DNA of 64,000 nt from Isoetes taiwanensis (taxonomy: Eukaryota; Streptophyta; Lycopodiopsida; Isoetales; Isoetaceae), in the NCBI GenBank assembly GCA_021234155.1, contig JAJEKV010000021.1:15325563-15389562 (forward strand). The letters run 5' to 3'. The notes below the pieces were generated by a model, which did no database searches, was not told the origin of the DNA, and saw nothing but the letters and a program-made list of their open reading frames with translations. The position numbers were made by a program, and so were the translations under genes. Every line of letters begins with the position of its first letter. Positions within the stretch are counted from its first letter, which is position 1. Positions 44,893-55,760 of the stretch are shown here, one piece after another.

Positions 44893-44968
44893 ACAGTAGC
44901 AGGAATCGAACCTCCCACCACAGGGTTGAACCCCCCAAACCCCCCCGTGCCAACCACTGAGGGCGGGC
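44893..44968 (-). ncRNA. tRNA-like / SINE-head sequence (Pol III boxes A and B)
   Basis: On the minus strand GCCCTCAGTGGTTGGCAC resembles Pol III box A and GGTTCGATTCC (plus 44902-44912) is a consensus box B, about 35 bp apart, as in tRNAs and tRNA-derived SINEs. The region between is G-rich and I cannot fold a proper cloverleaf, so it is a tRNA relic or SINE head, not a working tRNA gene. It lies in the leader of the LTR element, opposite to its direction. Confidence 0.45.
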
Positions 44969-45114
44969 ATCGTTTGTGTTTGAATTATAACTTTTAATTA
45001 AATTTAAGCTTTAATAATGTTAGATAATATTAATGGCTAAGCCTTAGACTTAGAACCAAGACCCTTAAGCTAGATAGAGACAGCATCCTGATAGACACCA
45101 AGACTCCGATCGAC

Positions 45115-45363
45115 ATGGCGCGCACCAAACAGACCGCTCGACTTCCTCGACAAGGCGAAACAGCCAGAGGCCAAGGAGGCCGAAGGAAACAAGAAGAGGA
45201 GAGGGCAGAACGAGAGCGGGAGGCCAAGGGTCAAGAAGCAGCAGAGCAGAAGCTGGTCCAACATTTTGAAAACTCAACAACCTGCACAGTACACGCCAAG
45301 GGAGTAACTCTAATGAAGAAAGATATGCACTTAGCCAGTCATATCAAAGGAGAGCCGTATTAA
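45115..45363 (+). CDS. Histone H3-derived chimeric small protein carried by the LTR element
   Basis: The 82-codon ORF has ATG in the context GATCGACATGG and ends TAA at 45361. Residues 2-9 are ARTKQTAR, identical to H3 residues 1-8. Residues 10-38 are a new, basic and then Glu/Arg-rich linker (LPRQGETARGQGGRRKQ, then EEERAERERE). Residues 40-80 align without gaps to H3 residues 93-133: QEAAE, LV, F, C57 and H60 (H3 C110 and H113), HAK, VT-M, KD, LA, I-GE. H3 K9 is replaced by Leu and all of alpha-N, alpha-1 and most of alpha-2 is missing. H3 R116, R128 and R129 are changed, which should weaken DNA binding. It lies 576 bp after the primer site, between hairpin copies A and B. The match at both ends is seen; capture of an H3 cDNA and any function (tail mimic, H3-dimer decoy) are inferred. 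Confidence 0.85.
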   Translation: MARTKQTARLPRQGETARGQGGRRKQEEERAEREREAKGQEAAEQKLVQHFENSTTCTVHAKGVTLMKKDMHLASHIKGEPY

Positions 45364-45505
45364 TTTCGTAAATGATAAAATTTTGTTTAATACAAAGTGT
45401 TTTAGAGTAAATTATAAGTGTATAAAGTTACTTAAGTAAGTTGAGTTAGTAACTTTTAGCTTTTGTTTTAGTCAAAACAGACATCCTAGGCCAATTTGAG
45501 AGGAT

Positions 45506-45572
45506 GTCTCACACGTCGCGCCAGGACAGAAAATGAAAAGTTCATTATCGGTCGGGGCGCAACATGTGAGAC
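45506..45572. repeat. 67-nt hairpin, copy B
   Basis: GTCTCACACGTCGCGCC ... GGCGCAACATGTGAGAC, the same length and plan as copy A, with AAATGAA and TTCATTAT facing each other. It is 143 bp after the H3-like ORF stop. Confidence 0.85.
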
Positions 45573-45717
45573 CATGCTGTGGGACCATGCCCCAAAGTGC
45601 CCAAAACTGCTCCAAATCGACCAAGTAAAGAGTCAATTCTGCCTAACTCGATGAGTCCAGCCGAATTAGACCCTTATATCACCCAAATTGGACAAGTTTA
45701 ACCCATTTAGAGCCAAT

Positions 45718-45784
45718 GTCTCACACGTCGCGCCAGGACAGAAAATGAAAAGTTCATTATCGGTCTGGGCGCAATGTTTGAGAC
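45718..45784. repeat. 67-nt hairpin, copy C
   Basis: GTCTCACACGTCGCGCC ... GGGCGCAATGTTTGAGAC. The left arm is identical to copies A and B; the right arm has extra mismatches. 212 bp separates the starts of B and C. Confidence 0.82.
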
Positions 45785-46439
45785 CTCCAAACTTTGAACC
45801 TCCATAACTTGAGCTACAGAGCTCCAAATCGCCTGAAATTTGTTGCAATAAGACCATTAGACAGCCTAGAATCCATTTATAACCTCAAATTAGGCTAGAA
45901 ATGTCAAAACCCAGTTCAAAATGACCAAAATTGCTCAAACACTTGAATTGTTTTTCCAAACTGTGGTTTGTTTGTAAATAGAAGCATACCCCATTAGTAC
46001 CTCACAAGTATTGCTCTCGGCTCAAAGCTAATGTCTTACTCCTAGATAGAAGTGCCCAAGAACACCCCTTTGTTATAGTCATCTAGACCTCAGCATAGCA
46101 ACCCAAGTCCAACTGTTCGTATATCACCTCTGCTCATGCCAAAGGCATAAACCTTGACCTAATTCTGTGTTCTTCTAATAGAGTTTGACTTATATAGCCG
46201 CCACATTGACACTTCCCTATTGCCAGGATACCTAGAAAGGAGCTAGAGTCTAGAGCTGCCCAAGTCACTCCATGTGTAGAGATTGGACCCCCAAAACCAA
46301 CTTTATAGGACCTTAGAGTATGCCTCAAACATCATGGAGGCTTTGCAAAACAAACCTCATTTCACGCCATACCACACGTCCTAATGTCCATAAACTTGTA
46401 GATTATAGATATGTCTCCGCAATGCCGCCGAGCCATCTT

Positions 46440-49400
46440 GCTTGCTTATAGAGCCCGAATGTTGTAGGAGAGCCCTTCAAGTGGACCCTTAGACTCTAGA
46501 ATATACGAAGCGTTGCTTTGGCACAGGGCGTGAGCCACGTAAGAGCTAGAGGCGCAACTTCTTGAAGACATCAAGGTCCCACCCGATGTACGCATTGCAT
46601 AAGGAGAGGAGACCGAAAAGGCGTACCCAAGAGAGGGAAGCACAACGACAAACACCTCAACCGACAAACGAGTAGAACAGGACACCACCGGCCTATCATC
46701 AATCTTCATCAAATGGGAAGAATATTTGGTAACCAACGGCATCGAGAATTTTCTAGATGTCAACCTCCCGGCTACCACGTCCACGAGCTCACATCAGAAA
46801 GAGGATCTCGACGCCTTCACCAACTCGACGTACATGAGTTTCAAATGGAAGAACGCAAGGCAGCAAAATACAGGTGCAGGAAGACGTTAGACATCGATGC
46901 CGCGTTAGCATCATGAGCTAGGGCCAGAGGGCATAATCTTCCGTCGAGGAGAGAAGTCATGGTGACATAGAGCGTATAGAAGCCGCAGGGAAGACCACCA
47001 CGACCTTGCAGCCCAGCAGCTCAAGCGAATGTCATGCAACGTCAACAAAAGGAGCAACCAAGCTAGGCAACCACAAAGCACCTAAGGCTGACCAGGACGA
47101 GCTTCCAGCTCCCTTGCACCAGCAGGAGAACTTTCATCGGTTCCAAAAAGTAGGAGACCATGAGGGGGAGGAGACGCATATCAGGGAAGGAACATCTCCA
47201 ACTTGAAGGCTGATACCAGCAGTAGGGGCAAGATCAAGGAGGAGAATATTCCGCTCGAACAAGGATTCCGGACCCAGAAACACCTAGAACCAAAGGAAGG
47301 ACGACCTTACTACGTCAAGGAGGGCGAGACGCGAATGGATATGACCCAAGGGACGGAGGAGACGACCTAGCCAGCAGGTACAAATCATGCAAAGGCGACC
47401 AGAAGGAGCCATGGTAGGGGCAATGGAGATGCCCACACTTCCAGGCACAGGAGAGGAACCTCGGAATGAAGCAAAGCCCAAGCAACAGGAGTCGCACTCA
47501 GAAATTCAACCTGCCGAGGAATGACAATGCCTGCCTACCTACCAACCACGATCTCAGAGCTTCGAAGACATTCAAGAATGCCCGACTGCAACAGCCAAGT
47601 GACCCTACTCAAGCGATCAATGGCACCGCACATCGGCAATCTTGCAACGACACACCGCATGTAGGGACGTTGAGCGGTCACCGCATTCCTTACGACGGAC
47701 ATACACATTAAGGAGGAGCATCTTTTTCAAGGAATCACATCGACGAACACTCTTCGCAACTTGGGGTGACGAGCTCGGATCAGACATGAAGCTCAACAAT
47801 AGTAGCAGCATCTCAAGGAATTCCGGAGTCAACCAGAACGAAGAAGACAGCAAAACCGAAGAATCAAACGCTTTAGGAGGAGGGGAAACCCTAAAGGGGT
47901 ATAAACATTTAAGTAGATCTTCGTAGTTGTTTTGAAAAAGTGGATGAATTAAAATCCCAATGTAAATGCGTATATGTCTATTGTATATCTCGGGTGCTCA
48001 CAGATATAGCGAAGAAACATGAGTTTAAAGTCATGTTTTACGGATTTAGTGCTTAGATCAGGAAGCTCCTTCACTTCGACTACCAAATGAGGAAGCAAGG
48101 AAGCACAACTATAGCCCAAGATCAAAATGGAAGAGCAAGTACGAGGGAGAAACGACCAGAGCCCAAGCAAACCTTCGACTCCAAACACTTCGGGAAATGC
48201 CCTCAAGTAGAAGACTGCTCGTCCACCCAATGCCAGAACAAGAGACAACACCGGTCATGTCAAGATCATCAGCGCTGCACCAGGACATCGTGAGGGTGCA
48301 GCACTACCTCTTGCGGCAGCGGCAACACTTGACGAACTTATGACACGAGTGGCCTCAACAATAGAAGGAGGAACGCCCCGACATCAACGAGCCAACTAAG
48401 AAGGCAACATCTCGACGACCATAATTCCACCTTGTGGTAACACAGGGTGATGCGCTATGACACGTGTATTAGATGGAGACGCACTTACGAAAGGCGCCAC
48501 GACGAGGAGATATGTCTTCAACAACTAGGTCATGGCTTCGTCAGGTACTCCTACCAGTAATTAGAAGAGAAGAAGCCGATTATATCTCCGACATGTGGCA
48601 CATCAAACGCCCAAGGTAGAAGCATTCGACACCTTAACGACAAGGATAGCAACTGAAGCACCTTCGGCAAAAAGAGAGTTCAAGATAATAGCCAGGCTAT
48701 TCAACGACAAGAGTATATCTAAGGCAAGTACTTTTTCAACTCAAGGGTCAAGCTGCGCAGATATAAGGACCCATCACCCCGACAACATAGCCAGCAGGGA
48801 GGAGAGCCATGATGCTTTACTTGTCAGAGAGACCGACATGCATAGAGGGACAAAGGTCAGGAACTGAAAGCTGGAGAAGTACTAGCAACCGACTTCTTCC
48901 ACGAGCTCCCTAGAGGCAACAGGAAGATCAAAACTGACGAGCACAATCAAATCCACCGGAAGGTACCTCAAGACAAGAAGACAGCATAGCAATGTGGAAC
49001 GTGACAACGTCCAAGCCATGTGATCGAGAGGATCAAACAACGAAGTTTGGAAGCTCGATGGAGAAGCAACTAAGCGAGGCGAGCCGATGACGTGCACGTG
49101 GACTTGCATGCAACTTGGTGGACCCAAGGATGGACGATTCAAAGAACAACTGCAGAAGAGAACAACTCTAGAGGAGTATAGCCAAAGGAATCGCACACAG
49201 CCTCAAGAGACGCCTCCAAATAGCTTCAAGTATCATGAAGGGGGGAACAATTACAGCCCAAGAACAGGATCAGGAAGCAGACTGAAATGTCGAAGCATCA
49301 ACGACCAGCACACCTTTCGTTAGAATGTGATGCAAAGCGTGTTGTGCCATAGCCGACAAACATCGGAGGGCCCAAGTATAGCAACAAGTTACCCCGGAGT

Positions 49401-49990
49401 ATGAGCTGACATACAAATAGGAGGATATAGATCATCAACACCATTGCACGGGAGGAACACCGATGACATCGCCAAGGAGTAGGTGTGCAACTCGAAGGGA
49501 GGCACAAGGGGGACCTAATAGCTCTAGTAGTAATTGTAATTATGTAAGCTATATGTTTTGCATGTATAGTTCCCTTGTTATTCCTTCCTTCCCATAGCGT
49601 AACAGATCAAAGGAAGAGATGTCAGGCAATTTGCAGGGGTGAAGCAATCAACATCCTCAACACTCTTCGGGCAACACGATAACGACACGATGAGACATTG
49701 ATGGAGTCGAAGAAACAATATCGGATACAGAGTCGTCCTTTAGCTGCCAAGACAAAAAGTTCAAGATGAAATATCTTTTTTCAACGGCGCCACCTTCAGG
49801 CTTTCGAAAAGCGGCATGGAAGATTTCAAGTGATCAACTACACCATCAAGCCACCAGCAATGAGAGGCTTCTAACGAACAAAGTCAACCTCTACATCAAA
49901 GAGGAGCCACCGTCAAGGAGACTGAAGTATCGAGCGACTCAGAAGAACGTACCTTGCTACTCCAAGCAGGCAACGAGCGGATGAGCTTCT
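46440..49990 (+). pseudogene. Decayed coding region of the LTR element, function unknown
   Basis: The composition is richer in G+C and CG than the surroundings. One plus frame reads well in pieces, for example LLEDIKVPPDVRIA followed by a TAA, then KAYPREGSTTTNTSTDKR and FIKWEEYLVTNGIENFLDVN, with TGA, TAA and TAG codons that look like C-to-T changes of CGA and CAA/CAG. Further open stretches occur at 47466-47711, 48595-48867 and 49766-49984. I see no zinc knuckle, protease, reverse transcriptase, RNase H or integrase motif. It may be a gag relative or captured sequence. Confidence 0.4.
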
Positions 49991-49999
49991 AGCAAGCTC

Positions 50000-52910
50000 A
50001 AGGATCTAAGGCCATGGGGCCTAGTAGGTTAAATGTAGGGATGGTAACATCCATATTGGGATTAGAAGGCATTTCCAGATATTCTCGTTGAAAGGATTGC
50101 CCCAATATTGAGCTAAGTGTCAAGGATTGGGAAGGAAACGCATAGGAGTGACTAAAAATATACACGATTGTTAACAGCCATCCAACGTATTGAAACCACT
50201 TGGCGAGATTGATATCCTCGCTAAGAAGGAATCATTACTAAGATAATTGTTGACCATGTATAAATCTAGTACCTCCAAAAGAATAATCCAACCGAAAGAA
50301 AAGAAGTAATCTAACAAGTCCGGCCAACTTGTTACGATGACATCAATTCGATTGGTAGGAATATTCCAAGAGTTTAAATAACTAAGAAAGGGGGAATCTC
50401 TAGAATATAAAAGAATAATACATGGGTATATCTAAAATAAGAATTATAGTAATCAAATAGTCTTTTGAGACAAAAGGAATTGTCGTCATGACAAAACCTT
50501 GTGGTTTAGAATCGTTCTAACTAAGTAAGTAACCCATAACTATATTGAAATAAATGATAACATAATATGTGCATCCATCTTAGATGGTTATATATGTTAG
50601 CTAAGGCTAGTAAATTAATGCGCTAAGTAAGAAGCGTATAACCTCTTAAGGGGAGAGAATAGATATGACGTTGTTTACAACGTCATTGAAGGGGTGCAGG
50701 ACCATTTTCTTTTCGAAGAAAGTGGGAGGGCTCAATCTTATGATTGAATGTACTTGCATCGAATTGACCGACCCGTAGAATAGAGTTCACTCCGGCAATG
50801 GCCGAAGCGAATAGAGCGTAAGATAGATATCTTAGTGCTCAGGAAGCCTTCAACGTGCGAGACTGACGTAGTAGCTAGCTACACCAATGAAGTGGCGCAA
50901 AAGTATGGGAGCAATGCAATGACCAAGTCATCTCCAAATTACTCGACGCCGGCTCAATGGGTGGATGCATTCTAGCCTTAGGTAAGGTGTGCGCATGTAT
51001 TATAAGTTTTAATGTGTCTTATTGATAAGTTAAATATAGATCCTAATAACTGGATAGAAATTTTTGTACGTATATGTATCATAGGGAAATAAGTCAAATA
51101 ACAACGGTAATGTGAGGTAGCATGTTAATTAATCCTTCGCAAGGATGCAATTCCTTCCAAGGATAGCTATATGACCTCGGGGTCCTTATAAATATAAATA
51201 GAAAATAGAATTCGGATATACTTAAGTGCATCTTAGGGATATACTTCCAAGGGTTATGCGGGACCCAAGGAAGAGAATAAGAAGCACATCTAATTCTTGT
51301 GTATGATAATTAAAACCTTGTCTATGATACAGTAGGTCTAAATCAGGGTTATTGTTTAAATAATCGCGATCTAAAAGCCGTTAAATATTGCAAAGCTTAG
51401 AGTAAATATAATTGTACTATCGGAAGTAATGTATCCGATACTATGATAATGTTCATTCATTAATATTACCTTAGGGTAATTATGTTAATCACATGCGTTA
51501 AAGGAGCCAGCAAAAATCGGCTCAGGCATGTCGAATTGTGTAGATTAATTCTATGTGTAGTTAAGATTAATCTGCGCATGCATTCTATGCTAGGTATGGG
51601 TTGCATGCGTTGTTACCGATGATGAGACCACTACGGTGATCTTTAGGACGTGGTGTAATGCCACTGTAGGCATGACCGCGTTTCCGCTTGGATGAGTGGA
51701 AGGTAGATTAGAAAGTCTACTTCTGTTCCACGGAAGTAGACGACCTCGAGAGAAAGGAGGTCATTCAGGAATGCATTGATAGGAAAAGCACCTTTAGCCC
51801 CATATATGCTTTGATAGGAGGAATCTGTCCTTCACGCCCCATATACGGGAAGGACCCTATCCTCCACGCTGGGCAACTAGGGTGTAGGCATGAGCGGCAT
51901 ATAGGCATTATAGGGCGCTGTCTCCACGGCCACGATGGAAGAAGCATCCTCTTCCTACGCCAGGAGATTAGCCATGCATTCATGTAGATAGGTGGGGTGG
52001 TCACCATATAACCAAAATTTTATTAATAATTAAAATGGTAATAACGTAGGTCGACCTGCGGGCCAATAGAGCGCTCCGGAGGGCAAGGAGGTCGAGCTAC
52101 GAAGACTTGCAACACAAATTTTGTTATAATGTGTTGCAAGGGATGAAGAGTACCTTAGAAGTGTAAATTTTGTATGAAATTGATAAACTTTGATAAACTT
52201 AAATGTTGTATTAAGTCATGGGGGATTCACACAAAAGCCCCGTATAAACCTAGTGAGTGTATGGAAGGGGGTTTTTTCTCGACGTTTTCGTACGTATACT
52301 AGGGGTTTAAATCCCCCTCTTACTGACATTCTAGTGTGTTTTGTCCATGGAAGGGGTTCTTTCCAACACTTTTGCGTACATATATAGGGGTGTTTCTTCT
52401 CACCTTAAGCACGCAGGTGGCATATGCTCATGAGATAAAGGTGAATCCCCCGTGTATTAAGTAAGGTTAATAATTACCTTGCGTGGATTAAGTTAGGAAG
52501 TGATAAGTTAATTGGATAATGAAATAGTACAGTAATGTCTTAAACATTACCTTAGAGTAATTCTAATAATTAAGATAGTAAGTATGTAATTATAGATATT
52601 GTAAAATTAAAGCAGGATTTTAAGGTGCGAAGACTTGCAACACAAATTTGGTTGGAATGTGTTGCAAGGAATGAAGAGTACCTTAAATAATAATGGTATA
52701 TGAAAGTGTTAAATTGTGATAAACAAAATGTTATGATAACGGGAACTAATAAGTACCTTGTTTTAATAGAAGTTACGAATTGACAAGTTATTTGATAATG
52801 TAATGGCGTAATAATGATTTAAAAATATTACCTTAAGGTAATCGTAATAAATGTGTAAGTATTATAGTAGTATATCGTATGCATCAGGTTGATTGCAGGT
52901 TAGGAAGATT
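50000..52910. other. Palindrome-rich non-coding 3' part of the LTR element
   Basis: No frame is supported. It contains a 22-bp near-perfect palindrome (ATGACGTTGT / ACAACGTCAT, 50665-50686), a 9-bp stem (GTCTACTTC / GAAGTAGAC, 51715-51741) and two copies of a hairpin with an 11-bp stem (CTTGCAACACA / TGTGTTGCAAG, 52106-52140 and 52634-52668). The latter sit in a longer direct repeat that includes GGATGAAGAGTACCTTA-type sequence. The palindromic word ATTACCTTAGGGTAAT recurs in variants near 51466, 52550 and 52828. Confidence 0.6.
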
Positions 52911-52965
52911 CCAAGGTGGGGAGACCCACGATGCTGCGAACAGCATCATTTCAAGGTGGGGAGAA
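52911..52965 (+). promoter_or_regulatory. Polypurine tract, duplicated around a small hairpin
   Basis: CAAGGTGGGGAGA occurs at 52912-52924 and again at 52952-52964, immediately before the 3' LTR. Between them GATGCTG-CGAA-CAGCATC (52930-52947) forms a 7-bp stem with a CGAA tetraloop. The second copy is placed to prime plus-strand synthesis. Confidence 0.8.
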
Positions 52966-54626
52966 TGTGACGTTCCAGCACAGTATATGGTCCCAGGACG
53001 TATACTGTACTGCCTCGTCACGCGTACACGCCACCCCGACTGACGTGTACGCCGACGTGTAGCCAGGCTAGTAGCCCCTAGGGGGCAACTTGCTAGGTAT
53101 GTGCATTTCTTATTAATGTGCACATGCACATTTATTAAGGTGCACACATTTCCATGTGGGCACAATTAGGTGCACACATTTCCATGTGGGCACATTTAGG
53201 TGCACACATTTCCATGTGGGCCCATTTAGGTGCACACATTTCCATGTGGGCACATTTGGCCACCTAGCTATTAAAGGCAAGTGGGCCCATTCCCAATTAT
53301 CCCACATGCCTAAAGGGGATAATTGGAAACCCTAGCCTAACCCCTTGCCTATTTAAGTAGGAGAACCCTAACTTGCCCATTTTCGTTCCTAGGGTTTTAG
53401 AGCTCTGTTTTGGCTGCTCCAGGAGTCAAAACCGCCTCCCAGACTCTGTCTGAGAGAATGGCACCATTAGTTTCCCTTGATTCGAGCAGTTCAGTAGGAT
53501 GGTCGGCCTCAGGTCAGGAGGAGCAACCCAAGGATCAGGTATTTAGTTAATTTAATAGCCTAAACCATCTTCTAGACATAGAATCAGTAGGTTTAGCCTA
53601 TTAAATTGCCCATAGCAGCTCTCTAGATCTCTAGATACCAGACTCTAACTAAAGAATCTAACTCTATGATATAGATTAGATCTTGTTCTTTAGTTCTTCT
53701 GTGATGTATATGGATGATGTATCTCTATGAACTCCTTGTATTGGGAAGGGGGGTAGAGACCTAAAGCTTGGTAGTAGATGCTCCTAGATTAGCCTCTCTA
53801 GCACACTATAGATTCGGCCTGTGTACAAGAACCACACCCGGTTGTGGGTGAAGGGGCCAGACTGGCTAAGAAGGAGGTTCGTGTCCTGACTCTTGAACGA
53901 TCCCCCTGGTGTGTAAGGTCTACCGGGGATCATTGTGACTAGGTTTAATGGCTTACCACTGAGTGTGGGTAAGGCATGGGCTCGACACCCGTGAAGTGGT
54001 GTTTATGACTTTCCAGTGGGTTCAGTCGAATAAGGGCAGTGGCCCTCTAGTCACCTTGAGTCAACACGTAGATCTCTGGAGGGAGTGATCCCTACCTGCC
54101 CCATCGGACCTGGGGAGATGTAACCCAGGGATAGCCCCCTTGGCTATGCATCCGGCGGGCTACAGTCAGGTCCCAACACTTTTCAACCTACTCTGCAAAG
54201 TGTGCACAGGAGGGGCGGATGGAGTGGACAACCCAATGCCATGTTTTTATGCCAGCCAAATCCATTGCCATGAATTCTGTCTGCAATTAACTCTGGAGGC
54301 CCAAGCTTGTCAGTCCATCCCTGTGTCTGAGCCTTGGGTAGGATCTCCATATGCATTGTGCTGATCTTTGTCTATTGCAGATGTGATGTACCACCCTAGA
54401 GGTGGATATATGTGTTGCTCTTATATACTGACATGTATGTTTACGCTTCCGCAGCTAGGTAGGCCCTGAGGGAGACGGGGTAAAATGACCCCTTCACTCT
54501 TCCCACTGGAACCCGCCACGGTTGCAGTGTCATGTGGAGGGCCCCGTATCGGCATGGAGCTGGTATGGGGGAAGAACTCCTGTTTGTATACGGTGTGTGC
54601 ACCGTATGCGAGTAGGGGACGTCACA
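52966..54626 (+). repeat. 3' LTR (1661 bp)
   Basis: Same ends and 30-bp fourfold repeat (53138-53257) as the 5' LTR. It retains normal CAG/CTG sites and the 21-bp block missing from the 5' copy, so it is the better representative of the family. Confidence 0.94.
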
Positions 54627-54631
54627 ATGAA

Positions 54632-55760
54632 GAACCTCTCCCAAAGAACTCTAGGAACGTCCGTCGGCTCGATGTGAAGCTCAGTTGCGAAGCCGATAGG
54701 TATAGAAGCTCCTCCCATCGTGCCTATGGTGGCGAACATGAACGTGTAAACATGCTCTGATACGATGTCCCACACGCGCGACTCATGTGTACCAACAACA
54801 ATGTTATGCTTTGTTAGGAACTCAGGAAGCTCGTAATCACCAACTGCGTCATGTGGGATCGATGCCCAAGTATGTCGCCTTGCTCCAAGTAAAGCTCTTG
54901 GGAAAGTCATGGTACAACAGAGTTCGAGACACTGGGTATTCATTTGCAGCATTCACCCTAAACCAACCCATGAGAGTGGTGTCATGTGCATTGTTAATCA
55001 CTTCATCTAAGTCTGCATTCTCATCAAAAAGTATGGGTTGCTCATTAGGAAGGTGAACTGCTAAGCGCACGACATTAGGATTCTGTTCTTGCAATCCAAA
55101 CTTGAGCAACCGCCATGCGCCCTCAGAGGCAGAATAATATTTGGCATTGACATATTGCTGAACTTCGTCATGGTCATCTGCTATAGTGCTCAAAGTAGTG
55201 ACACTCTCTTCAGAACCTTTTCCTAAGTTCACATATATCATGTCTGGACCCTTGTAAATATACTTGTATAAGTATTTACTCCTTTAATATGAGCACATAT
55301 CTCAACGTTGATATGGCATCTAAAATAGCACGACAACCACGGATTGTAGGGTACAACCCATCTATTGTCCATGTCCATTCCATCTCGATAGACAGTTCTC
55401 CCATCATTTCTACGTCTATAGAGTGGGTACTCGTTGCTAACCATAGTCTGCTCCAGAAATTGCTTTGGGTACCCTTTACTGCACACTCCATCAACCATAC
55501 AGGGAGCATTAGGATATGTAGAGCCACATGGGCCATGCATCATCTGACGTGTCGCCACCTCATACAACTCAGGATCGGATTCCTTATCTGGAATCTCTGC
55601 AGAAATCACTTTATCGACTGTCAGTGGTTTGTCCTCCTGGTACAATATGCTAAGGAGATGAACATGAGGAAGGCCTCTTTTTTGGAACTCAATGATATGT
55701 ATCCGGGCATTTTTCTTTTGCGTTGCCGGGCTAATGTCTTGGCATATCTTTTTACTCAGC
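54632..55760 (-). pseudogene. Helitron Rep region (HUH and two-Tyr motifs) with frameshifts
   Basis: On the minus strand, 55740-55265 encodes the Helitron-like N domain. EFQKRGLPHVHLL contains the HUH metal-binding motif (H-V-H) of rolling-circle Rep, followed by the Cys-containing MMHGPCG, NAPCMVDGVCSKGYPK and VVPYNPWLS phrases typical of plant Helitrons. A one-base frame change at about 55250 leads into KYLYKYIYKGPD, which holds the two catalytic tyrosines. The second frame continues to 54880 (QQYVNAKYYSASEGAWRLL, RLAVHLPNEQP). After that the frame shifts again and 54860-54632 encodes an unrecognised stretch (DYELPEFLTKHNIVVGTHES). The helicase half is absent, so this is a defective element. 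Upstream of 55760 the usual N-terminus is missing. Confidence 0.85.

Larger units (their letters stand above)
42906..54626 (+). mobile_element. 11.7-kb LTR retrotransposon without recognisable pol, carrying an H3-like ORF
   Basis: It has LTRs of 1621 and 1661 bp that start TGTGACG and end CGTCACA, a target duplication ATGAA (42901-42905 and 54627-54631), a tRNA-iMet primer site (44528-44539) and a purine tract before the 3' LTR. I found no protease, integrase or reverse-transcriptase motif in the 8.4-kb interior, so it is probably moved by another element's proteins (a LARD-like non-autonomous element). The interior carries a tRNA-like block, three related 67-nt hairpins, the histone-H3-derived ORF, a decayed coding region and a palindrome-rich 3' part. 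It is inserted in a Helitron. Superfamily cannot be assigned without pol; orientation is set by the primer site and purine tract. Confidence 0.9.

Noticed and set aside
44893-44968. Functional tRNA gene
   Set aside because: Boxes A and B are present, but the sequence between is a run of G/C and T that does not fold into a proper anticodon arm or acceptor stem.
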